64,000 nucleotides of DNA from Panagrolaimus kolymaensis (lineage: Eukaryota; Nematoda; Chromadorea; Rhabditida; Panagrolaimidae): contig JAJQJQ010000013.1 of assembly GCA_028622995.1 (NCBI GenBank), forward strand, positions 4,650,001 to 4,714,000. The letters are read 5' to 3'. Shown here piece after piece: positions 32,659 through 45,300 of the stretch (position 1 is the stretch's first letter; the number at the start of each line of letters is the position of its first letter). The position numbers and the translations under genes were made by a program. The notes below the pieces were generated by a model that did not search any database, was not told the DNA's origin, and worked only from the letters and a program-made list of their open reading frames with translations.

Positions 32659-34440
32659 GCTCTCTGAAAATGGATGTAAAAATACATAAAAAATCATAAA
32701 AATAAGGCACTTTTCTTTTGCAATTTTTTTTCTAATTCAATAAGTTTTAAATTCGATTAAATTGTTTCAATGCTTCATAAATAATTAATCGATCACAGTT
32801 GAGGTTCATCCAACGGGGGGAATCCAAAATCCTCTTGGCATTAATTCTTATAAAATATAAGAAAAATATTTGGAACAAAAAATCCATATCTCCAATTCAA
32901 TCCATAATTCAAAACGAGATTCATTAATTTCTTGCATCAAAGCTTGAAGCAAGTGTTTATAAAAAATTATGGATTACAGTTGAGGTTCATCCAGCGGGGG
33001 GAATCCAAAATCCTCTTGGCATTAATTCTTATAAAATATAAGAAAAATATTTGGAACAAAAAATCCATATCTCCAATTCAATCCCTAATTCAAAACGAGA
33101 TTCATTAATTTCTTGCATCAAAGCTTGAAGCAAGTGTTTATAAAATTTATGGATTACAGTTGAGGTTCATCCAGCGGGGGGAATCCAAAATCCTCTTGGC
33201 ATTATTTCTTATAAAATATAAGAAAAATATTTGGAACAAAAAATCCATATCTCCAATTCAATCCCTAATTCAAAACGAGATTCATTAATTTCTTGCATCA
33301 AAGCTTGAAGCAAGTGTTTATAAAAAATTATGGATTACAGTTGAGGTTCATCCAGCGGGGGGAATCCAAAATCCTCTTGGCATTAATTCTTATAAAATAT
33401 AAGAAAAATATTTGGAACAAAAAATCCATATCTCCAATTCAATCCCTAATTCAAAACGAGATTCATTAATTTCTTGCATCAAAGCTTGAAGCAAGTGTTT
33501 ATAAAATTTATGGATTACAGTTGAGGTTCATCCAGCGGGGGGAATCCAAAATCCTCTTGGCATTAATTCTTATAAAATATAAGAAAAATATTTGGAACAA
33601 AAAATCCATATCTCCAATTCAATCCCTAATTCAAAACGAGATTCATTAATTTCTTGCATCAAAGCTTGAAGCAAGTGTTTATAAAAAATTATGGATTACA
33701 GTTGAGGTTCATCCAGCGGGGGGAATCCAAAATCCTCTTGGCATTAATTCTTATAAAATATAAGAAAAATATTTGGAACAAAAAATCCATATCTCCAATT
33801 CAATCCCTAATTCAAAACGAGATTCATTAATTTCTTGCATCAAAGCTTGAAGCAAGTGTTTATAAAAAATTATGGATTACAGTTGAGGTTCATCCAGCGG
33901 GGGGAATCCAAAATCCTCTTGGCATTAATTCTTATAAAATATAAGAAAAATATTTGGAACAAAAAATCCATATCTCCAATTCAATCCCTAATTCAAAACG
34001 AGATTCATTAATTTCTTGCATCAAAGCTTGAAGCAAGTGTTTATAAAAATTTATGGATTACAGTTGAGGTTCATCCAGCGGGGGGAATCCAAAATCCTCT
34101 TGGCATTATTTCTTATAAAATATAAGAAAAATATTTGGAACAAAAAATCCATATCTCCAATTCAATCCCTAATTCAAAACGAGATTCATTAATTTCTTGC
34201 ATCAAAGCTTGAAGCAAGTGTTTATAAAAAATTATGGATTACAGTTGAGGTTCATCCAGCGGGGGGAATCCAAAATCCTCTTGGCATTAATTCTTATAAA
34301 ATATAAGAAAAATATTTGGAACAAAAAATCCATATCTCCAATTCAATCCCTAATTCAAAACGAGATTCATTAATTTCTTGCATCAAAGCTTGAAGCAAGT
34401 GTTTATAAAAAATTATGGATTACAGTTGAGGTTCATCCAG

Positions 34441-37400
34441 CGGTGGGAATCCAAAATCCTCTTGGCATTAATTCTTATAAAATATAAGAAAAATATTTGG
34501 AACAAAAAATCCATATCTCCAATTCAATCCATAATTCAAAACGAGATTCATTAATTTCTTGCATCAAAGCTTGAAGCAAGTGTTTATAAAAAATTATGGA
34601 TTACAGTTGAGGTTCATCCAGCGGGGGGAATCCAAAATCCTCTTGGCATTAATTCTTATAAAATATAAAAAAAATATTTGGAACAAAAAATCCATATCTC
34701 AAATTCAATCCCTAATTCAAAACGAGATTCATTAATTTCTTGCATCAAAGCTTGAAGCAAGTGTTTATAAAAAATTATGGATTACAGTTGAGGTTCATCC
34801 AGCGGGGGGAATCCAAAATCCTCTTGGCATTAATTCTTATAAAATATAAGAAAAATATTTGGAACAAAAAATCCATATCTCCAATTCAATCCCTAATTCA
34901 AAACGAGATTCATTAATTTCTTGCATCAAAGCTTGAAGCAAGTGTTTATAAAAAATTATGGATTACAGTTGAGGTTCATCCAGCGGGGGGAATCCAAAAT
35001 CCTCTTGGCATTAATTCTTATAAAATATAAGAAAAATATTTGGAACAAAAAATCCATATCTCCAATTCAATCCCTAATTCAAAACGAGATTCATTAATTT
35101 CTTGCATCAAAGCTTGAAGCAAGTGTTTATAAAAAATTATGGATTACAGTTGAGGTTCATCCAGCGGGGGGAATCCAAAATCCTCTTGGCATTAATTCTT
35201 ATAAAATATAAGAAAAATATTTGGAACAAAAAATCCATATCTCCAATTCAATCCCTAATTCAAAACGAGATTCATTAATTTCTTGCATCAAAGCTTGAAG
35301 CAAGTGTTTATAAAAAATTATGGATTACAGTTGAGGTTCATCCAGCGGGGGGAATCCAAAATCCTCTTGGCATTAATTCTTATAAAATATAAGAAAAATA
35401 TTTGGAACAAAAAATCCATATCTCCAATTCAATCCCTAATTCAAAACGAGATTCATTAATTTCTTGCATCAAAGCTTGAAGCAAGTGTTTATAAAAAATT
35501 ATGGATTACAGTTGAGGTTCATCCAGCGGGGGGAATCCAAAATCCTCTTAGCATTAATTCTTATAAAATATAAGAAAAATATTTGGAACAAAAAATCCAT
35601 ATCTCCAATTCAATCCCTAATTCAAAACGAGATTCATTAATTTCTTGCATCAAAGCTTGAAGCAAGTGTTTATAAAATTTATGGATTACAGTTGAGGTTC
35701 ATCCAGCGGGGGGAATCCAAAATCCACTTGGCATTAATTCTTATAAAATATAAGAAAAATATTTGGAACAAAAAATCCATATCTCCAATTCAATCCCTAA
35801 TTCAAAACGAGATTCATTAATTTCTTGCATCAAAGCTTGAAGCAAGTGTTTATAAAAAATTATGGATTACAGTTGAGGTTCATCCAGCGGGGGGAATCCA
35901 AAATCCACTTGGCATTAATTCTTATAAAATATAAGAAAAATATTTGGAACAAAAAATCCATATCTCCAATTCAATCCCTAATTCAAAACGAGATTCATTA
36001 ATTTCTTGCATCAAAGCTTGAAGCAAGTGTTTATAAAAAATTATGGATTACAGTTGAGGTTCATCCAGCGGGGGGAATCCAAAATCCTCTTGGCATTATT
36101 TCTTATAAAATATAAGAAAAATATTTGGAACAAAAAATCCATATCTCCAATTCAATCCCTAATTCAAAACGAGATTCATTAATTTCTTGCATCAAAGCTT
36201 GAAGCAAGTGTTTATAAAATTTATGGATTACAGTTGAGGTTCATCCAGCGGGGGGAATCCAAAATCCTCTTGGCATTATTTCTTATAAAATATAAGAAAA
36301 ATATTTGGAACAAAAAATCCATATCTCCAATTCAATCCCTAATTCAAAACGAGATTCATTAATTTCTTGCATCAAAGCTTGAAGCAAGTGTTTATAAAAA
36401 ATTATGGATTACAGTTGAGGTTCATCCAGCGGGGGGAATCCAAAATCCACTTGGCATTAATTCTTATAAAATATAAGAAAAATATTTGGAACAAAAAATC
36501 CATATCTCCAATTCAATCCCTAATTCAAAACGAGATTCATTAATTTCTTGCATCAAAGCTTGAAGCAAGTGTTTATAAAAAATTATGGATTACAGTTGAG
36601 GTTCATCCAGCGGGGGGAATCCAAAATCCTCTTGGCATTATTTCTTATAAAATATAAGAAAAATATTTGGAACAAAAAATCCATATCTCCAATTCAATCC
36701 CTAATTCAAAACGAGATTCATTAATTTCTTGCATCAAAGCTTGAAGCAAGTGTTTATAAAATTTATGGATTACAGTTGAGGTTCATCCAGCGGGGGGAAT
36801 CCAAAATCCTCTTGGCATTATTTCTTATAAAATATAAGAAAAATATTTGGAACAAAAAATCCATATCTCCAATTCAATCCCTAATTCAAAACGAGATTCA
36901 TTAATTTCTTGCATCAAAGCTTGAAGCAAGTGTTTATAAAAAATTATGGATTACAGTTGAGGTTCATCCAGCGGGGGGAATCCAAAATCCTCTTGGCATT
37001 AATTCTTATAAAATATAAGAAAAATATTTGGAACAAAAAATCCATATCTCCAATTCAATCCCTAATTCAAAACGAGATTCATTAATTTCTTGCATCAAAG
37101 CTTGAAGCAAGTGTTTATAAAATTTATGGATTACAGTTGAGGTTCATCCAGCGGGGGGAATCCAATATCCTCTTGGCATTAATTCTTATAAAATATAAGA
37201 AAAATATTTGGAACAAAAAATCCATATCTCCAATTCAATCCCTAATTCAAAACGAGATTCATTAATTTCTTGCATCAAAGCTTGAAGCAAGTGTTTATAA
37301 AAAATTATGGATTACAGTTGAGGTTCATCCAGCGGGGGGAATCCAAAATCCACTTGGCATTAATTCTTATAAAATATAAGAAAAATATTTGGAACAAAAA

Positions 37401-40400
37401 ATCCATATCTCCAATTCAATCCCTAATTCAAAACGAGATTCATTAATTTCTTGCATCAAAGCTTGAAGCAAGTGTTTATAAAAAATTATGGATTACAGTT
37501 GAGGTTCATCCAGCGGGGGGAATCCAAAATCCTCTTGGCATTATTTCTTATAAAATATAAGAAAAATATTTGGAACAAAAAATCCATATCTCCAATTCAA
37601 TCCCTAATTCAAAACGAGATTCATTAATTTCTTGCATCAAAGCTTGAAGCAAGTGTTTATAAAAAATTATGGATTACAGTTGAGGTTCATCCAGCGGGGG
37701 GAATCCAAAATCCACTTGGCATTAATTCTTATAAAATATAAGAAAAATATTTGGAACAAAAAATCCATATCTCCAATTCAATCCCTAATTCAAAACGAGA
37801 TTCATTAATTTCTTGCATCAAAGCTTGAAGCAAGTGTTTATAAAAAATTATGGATTACAGTTGAGGTTCATCCAGCGGGGGGAATCCAAAATCCTCTTGG
37901 CATTATTTCTTATAAAATATAAGAAAAATATTTGGAACAAAAAATCCATATCTCCAATTCAATCCCTAATTCAAAACGAGATTCATTAATTTCTTGCATC
38001 AAAGCTTGAAGCAAGTGTTTATAAAAAATTATGGATTACAGTTGAGGTTCATCCAGCGGGGGGAATCCAAAATCCTCTTGGCATTAATTCTTATAAAATA
38101 TAAGAAAAATATTTGGAACAAAAAATCCATATCTCCAATTCAATCCCTAATTCAAAACGAGATTCATTAATTTCTTGCATCAAAGCTTGAAGCAAGTGTT
38201 TATAAAAAATTATGGATTACAGTTGAGGTTCATCCAGCGGTGGGAATCCAAAATCCTCTTGGCATTAATTCTTATAAAATATAAGAAAAATATTTGGAAC
38301 AAAAAATCCATATCTCCAATTCAATCCATAATTCAAAACGAGATTCATTAATTTCTTGCATCAAAGCTTGAAGCAAGTGTTTATAAAAAATTATGGATTA
38401 CAGTTGAGGTTCATCCAGCGGGGGGAATCCAAAATCCTCTTGGCATTAATTCTTATAAAATATAAAAAAAATATTTGGAACAAAAAATCCATATCTCAAA
38501 TTCAATCCCTAATTCAAAACGAGATTCATTAATTTCTTGCATCAAAGCTTGAAGCAAGTGTTTATAAAAAATTATGGATTACAGTTGAGGTTCATCCAGC
38601 GGGGGGAATCCAAAATCCTCTTGGCATTAATTCTTATAAAATATAAGAAAAATATTTGGAACAAAAAATCCATATCTCCAATTCAATCCCTAATTCAAAA
38701 CGAGATTCATTAATTTCTTGCATCAAAGCTTGAAGCAAGTGTTTATAAAAAATTATGGATTACAGTTGAGGTTCATCCAGCGGGGGGAATCCAAAATCCT
38801 CTTGGCATTAATTCTTATAAAATATAAGAAAAATATTTGGAACAAAAAATCCATATCTCCAATTCAATCCCTAATTCAAAACGAGATTCATTAATTTCTT
38901 GCATCAAAGCTTGAAGCAAGTGTTTATAAAAAATTATGGATTACAGTTGAGGTTCATCCAGCGGGGGGAATCCAAAATCCTCTTGGCATTAATTCTTATA
39001 AAATATAAGAAAAATATTTGGAACAAAAAATCCATATCTCCAATTCAATCCCTAATTCAAAACGAGATTCATTAATTTCTTGCATCAAAGCTTGAAGCAA
39101 GTGTTTATAAAAAATTATGGATTACAGTTGAGGTTCATCCAGCGGGGGGAATCCAAAATCCTCTTGGCATTAATTCTTATAAAATATAAGAAAAATATTT
39201 GGAACAAAAAATCCATATCTCCAATTCAATCCCTAATTCAAAACGAGATTCATTAATTTCTTGCATCAAAGCTTGAAGCAAGTGTTTATAAAAAATTATG
39301 GATTACAGTTGAGGTTCATCCAGCGGGGGGAATCCAAAATCCTCTTAGCATTAATTCTTATAAAATATAAGAAAAATATTTGGAACAAAAAATCCATATC
39401 TCCAATTCAATCCCTAATTCAAAACGAGATTCATTAATTTCTTGCATCAAAGCTTGAAGCAAGTGTTTATAAAATTTATGGATTACAGTTGAGGTTCATC
39501 CAGCGGGGGGAATCCAAAATCCACTTGGCATTAATTCTTATAAAATATAAGAAAAATATTTGGAACAAAAAATCCATATCTCCAATTCAATCCCTAATTC
39601 AAAACGAGATTCATTAATTTCTTGCATCAAAGCTTGAAGCAAGTGTTTATAAAAAATTATGGATTACAGTTGAGGTTCATCCAGCGGGGGGAATCCAAAA
39701 TCCACTTGGCATTAATTCTTATAAAATATAAGAAAAATATTTGGAACAAAAAATCCATATCTCCAATTCAATCCCTAATTCAAAACGAGATTCATTAATT
39801 TCTTGCATCAAAGCTTGAAGCAAGTGTTTATAAAAAATTATGGATTACAGTTGAGGTTCATCCAGCGGGGGGAATCCAAAATCCTCTTGGCATTATTTCT
39901 TATAAAATATAAGAAAAATATTTGGAACAAAAAATCCATATCTCCAATTCAATCCCTAATTCAAAACGAGATTCATTAATTTCTTGCATCAAAGCTTGAA
40001 GCAAGTGTTTATAAAATTTATGGATTACAGTTGAGGTTCATCCAGCGGGGGGAATCCAAAATCCTCTTGGCATTATTTCTTATAAAATATAAGAAAAATA
40101 TTTGGAACAAAAAATCCATATCTCCAATTCAATCCCTAATTCAAAACGAGATTCATTAATTTCTTGCATCAAAGCTTGAAGCAAGTGTTTATAAAAAATT
40201 ATGGATTACAGTTGAGGTTCATCCAGCGGGGGGAATCCAAAATCCACTTGGCATTAATTCTTATAAAATATAAGAAAAATATTTGGAACAAAAAATCCAT
40301 ATCTCCAATTCAATCCCTAATTCAAAACGAGATTCATTAATTTCTTGCATCAAAGCTTGAAGCAAGTGTTTATAAAAAATTATGGATTACAGTTGAGGTT

Positions 40401-42034
40401 CATCCAGCGGGGGGAATCCAAAATCCTCTTGGCATTATTTCTTATAAAATATAAGAAAAATATTTGGAACAAAAAATCCATATCTCCAATTCAATCCCTA
40501 ATTCAAAACGAGATTCATTAATTTCTTGCATCAAAGCTTGAAGCAAGTGTTTATAAAATTTATGGATTACAGTTGAGGTTCATCCAGCGGGGGGAATCCA
40601 AAATCCTCTTGGCATTATTTCTTATAAAATATAAGAAAAATATTTGGAACAAAAAATCCATATCTCCAATTCAATCCCTAATTCAAAACGAGATTCATTA
40701 ATTTCTTGCATCAAAGCTTGAAGCAAGTGTTTATAAAAAATTATGGATTACAGTTGAGGTTCATCCAGCGGGGGGAATCCAAAATCCTCTTGGCATTAAT
40801 TCTTATAAAATATAAGAAAAATATTTGGAACAAAAAATCCATATCTCCAATTCAATCCCTAATTCAAAACGAGATTCATTAATTTCTTGCATCAAAGCTT
40901 GAAGCAAGTGTTTATAAAATTTATGGATTACAGTTGAGGTTCATCCAGCGGGGGGAATCCAATATCCTCTTGGCATTAATTCTTATAAAATATAAGAAAA
41001 ATATTTGGAACAAAAAATCCATATCTCCAATTCAATCCCTAATTCAAAACGAGATTCATTAATTTCTTGCATCAAAGCTTGAAGCAAGTGTTTATAAAAA
41101 ATTATGGATTACAGTTGAGGTTCATCCAGCGGGGGGAATCCAAAATCCACTTGGCATTAATTCTTATAAAATATAAGAAAAATATTTGGAACAAAAAATC
41201 CATATCTCCAATTCAATCCCTAATTCAAAACGAGATTCATTAATTTCTTGCATCAAAGCTTGAAGCAAGTGTTTATAAAAAATTATGGATTACAGTTGAG
41301 GTTCATCCAGCGGGGGGAATCCAAAATCCTCTTGGCATTATTTCTTATAAAATATAAGAAAAATATTTGGAACAAAAAATCCATATCTCCAATTCAATCC
41401 CTAATTCAAAACGAGATTCATTAATTTCTTGCATCAAAGCTTGAAGCAAGTGTTTATAAAAAATTATGGATTACAGTTGAGGTTCATCCAGCGGGGGGAA
41501 TCCAAAATCCACTTGGCATTAATTCTTATAAAATATAAGAAAAATATTTGGAACAAAAAATCCATATCTCCAATTCAATCCCTAATTCAAAACGAGATTC
41601 ATTAATTTCTTGCATCAAAGCTTGAAGCAAGTGTTTATAAAAAATTATGGATTACAGTTGAGGTTCATCCAGCGGGGGGAATCCAAAATCCTCTTGGCAT
41701 TATTTCTTATAAAATATAAGAAAAATATTTGGAACAAAAAATCCATATCTCCAATTCAATCCCTAATTCAAAACGAGATTCATTAATTTCTTGCATCAAA
41801 GCTTGAAGCAAGTGTTTATAAAATTTATGGATTACAGTTGAGGTTCATCCAGCGGGGGGAATCCAAAATCCTCTTGGCATTATTTCTTATAAAATATAAG
41901 AAAAATATTTGGAACAAAAAATCCATATCTCCAATTCAATCCCTAATTCAAAACGAGATTCATTAATTTCTTGCATCAAAGCTTGAAGCAAGTGTTTATA
42001 AAAAATTATGGATTACAGTTGAGGTTCATCAAGC
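34441..42034 (+). repeat. 21-unit higher-order repeat, two tandem copies of 3,797 bp
   Basis: Rare variants recur in the same order at a constant distance of 3,797 bp: CGGTGGG at 34441 and 38238; CTCTTAGC at 35550 and 39347 (the A); CCAATATCC at 37164 and 40961. Neighbouring variants (ATAAAAAAAATATTTGG with TCTCAAATTC) also repeat. 3,797 bp equals 21 units (seventeen of 181 and four of 180). This is a recent block duplication inside the satellite. The third repeat does not follow: at 42030 the unit reads CATCAAGCGG instead. Confidence 0.88.
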
Positions 42035-42332
42035 GGGGGGAATCCAAAATCCACTTGGCATTAATTCTTATAAAATATAAGAAAAATATTTGGAACAAAA
42101 AATCCATATCTCCAATTCAATCCCTAATTCAAAACGAGATTCATTAATTTCTTGCATCAAAGCTTGAAGCAAGTGTTTATAAAAAATTATGGATTACAGT
42201 TGAGGTTCATCCAGCGGGGGGAATCCAAAATCCTCTTGGCATTATTTCTTATAAAATATAAGAAAAATATTTGGAACAAAAAATCCATATCTCCAATTCA
42301 ATCCCTAATTCAAAACGAGATTCATTAATTTC

Positions 42333-45300
42333 TTGCATCAAAGCTTGAAGCAAGTGTTTATAAAAAATTATGGATTACAGTTGAGGTTCATCCAGCGGGG
42401 GGAATCCAAAATCCTCTTGGCATTATTTCTTATAAAATATAAGAAAAATATTTGGAACAAAAAATCCATATCTCCAATTCAATCCATAATTCAAAACGAG
42501 ATTCATCTTGCATCAAAGCTTGAAGCAAGTGTTTATAAAAAATTATGGATTACAGTTGAGGTTCATTCAGCGGGGGGAATCCAAAATCCTCTTGGCATTA
42601 TTTCTTATAAAATATAAGAAAAATATTTGGAACAAAAAATCCATATCTCCAATTCAATCCCTAATTCAAAACGAGATTCATTAATTTCTTGCATCAAAGC
42701 TTGAAGCAAGTGTTTATAAAATTTATGGATTACAGTTGAGGTTCATCCAGCGGGGGGAATCCAAAATCCACTTGGCATTAATTCTTATAAAATATAAGAA
42801 AAATATTTGGAACAAAAAATCCATATCTCCAATTCAATCCCTAATTCAAAACGAGATTCATTAATTTCTTGCATCAAAGCTTGAAGCAAGTGTTTATAAA
42901 AAATTATGGATTACAGTTGAGGTTCATCCAGCGGGGGGAATCCAAAATCCACTTGGCATTAATTCTTATAAAATATAAGAAAAATATTTGGAACAAAAAA
43001 TCCATATCTCCAATTCAATCCCTAATTCAAAACGAGATTCATTAATTTCTTGCATCAAAGCTTGAAGCAAGTGTTTATAAAAAATTATGGATTACAGTTG
43101 AGGTTCATCCAGCGGGGGGAATCCAAAATCCACTTGGCATTAATTCTTATAAAATATAAGAAAAATATTTGGAACAAAAAATCCATATCTCCAATTCAAT
43201 CCCTAATTCAAAACGAGATTCATTAATTTCTTGCATCAAAGCTTGAAGCAAGTGTTTATAAAAAATTATGGATTACAGTTGAGGTTCATCCAGCGGGGGG
43301 AATCCAAAATCCTCTTGGCATTATTTCTTATAAAATATAAGAAAAATATTTGGAACAAAAAATCCATATCTCCAATTCAATCCATAATTCAAAACGAGAT
43401 TCATCTTGCATCAAAGCTTGAAGCAAGTGTTTATAAAAAATTATGGATTACAGTTGAGGTTCATCCAGCGGGGGGAATCCAAAATCCTCTTGGCATTATT
43501 TCTTATAAAATATAAGAAAAATATTTGGAACAAAAAATCCATATCTCCAATTCAATCCCTAATTCAAAACGAGATTCATTAATTTCTTGCATCAAAGCTT
43601 GAAGCAAGTGTTTATAAAAAATTATGGATTACAGTTGAGGTTCATCCAGCGGGGGGAATCCAAAATCCACTTGGCATTAATTCTTATAAAATATAAGAAA
43701 AATATTTGGAACAAAAAATCCATATCTCCAATTCAATCCCTAATTCAAAACGAGATTCATTAATTTCTTGCATCAAAGCTTGAAGCAAGTGTTTATAAAA
43801 AATTATGGATTACAGTTGAGGTTCATCCAGCGGGGGGAATCCAAAATCCTCTTGGCATTATTTCTTATAAAATATAAGAAAAATATTTGGAACAAAAAAT
43901 CCATATCTCCAATTCAATCCCTAATTCAAAACGAGATTCATTAATTTCTTGCATCAAAGCTTGAAGCAAGTGTTTATAAAAAATTATGGATTACAGTTGA
44001 GGTTCATCCAGCGGGGGGAATCCAAAATCCTCTTGGCATTATTTCTTATAAAATATAAGAAAAATATTTGGAACAAAAAATCCATATCTCCAATTCAATC
44101 CATAATTCAAAACGAGATTCATCTTGCATCAAAGCTTGAAGCAAGTGTTTATAAAAAATTATGGATTACAGTTGAGGTTCATCCAACGGGGGGAATCCAA
44201 AATCCTCTTGGCATTATTTCTTATAAAATATAAGAAAAATATTTGGAACAAAAAATCCATATCTCCAATTCAATCCCTAATTCAAAACGAGATTCATTAA
44301 TTTCTTGCATCAAAGCTTGAAGCAAGTGTTTATAAAAAATTATGGATTACAGTTGAGGTTCATCCAGCGGGGGGAATCCAAAATCCACTTGGCATTAATT
44401 CTTATAAAATATAAGAAAAATATTTGGAACAAAAAATCCATATCTCCAATTCAATCCCTAATTCAAAACGAGATTCATTAATTTCTTGCATCAAAGCTTG
44501 AAGCAAGTGTTTATAAAAAATTATGGATTACAGTTGAGGTTCATCCAGCGGGGGGAATCCAAAATCCTCTTGGCATTATTTCTTATAAAATATAAGAAAA
44601 ATATTTGGAACAAAAAATCCATATCTCCAATTCAATCCCTAATTCAAAACGAGATTCATTAATTTCTTGCATCAAAGCTTGAAGCAAGTGTTTATAAAAA
44701 ATTATGGATTACAGTTGAGGTTCATCCAGCGGGGGGAATCCAAAATCCTCTTGGCATTATTTCTTATAAAATATAAGAAAAATATTTGGAACAAAAAATC
44801 CATATCTCCAATTCAATCCATAATTCAAAACGAGATTCATCTTGCATCAAAGCTTGAAGCAAGTGTTTATAAAAAATTATGGATTACAGTTGAGGTTCAT
44901 CCAGCGGGGGGAATCCAAAATCCTCTTGGCATTATTTCTTATAAAATATAAGAAAAATATTTGGAACAAAAAATCCATATCTCCAATTCAATCCCTAATT
45001 CAAAACGAGATTCATTAATTTCTTGCATCAAAGCTTGAAGCAAGTGTTTATAAAATTTATGGATTACAGTTGAGGTTCATCCAGCGGGGGGAATCCAAAA
45101 TCCTCTTGGCATTATTTCTTATAAAATATAAGAAAAATATTTGGAACAAAAAATCCATATCTCCAATTCAATCCCTAATTCAAAACGAGATTCATTAATT
45201 TCTTGCATCAAAGCTTGAAGCAAGTGTTTATAAAAAATTATGGATTACAGTAGAGGTTCATCCAGCGGGGGGAATCCAAAATCCTCTTGGCATTAATTCT

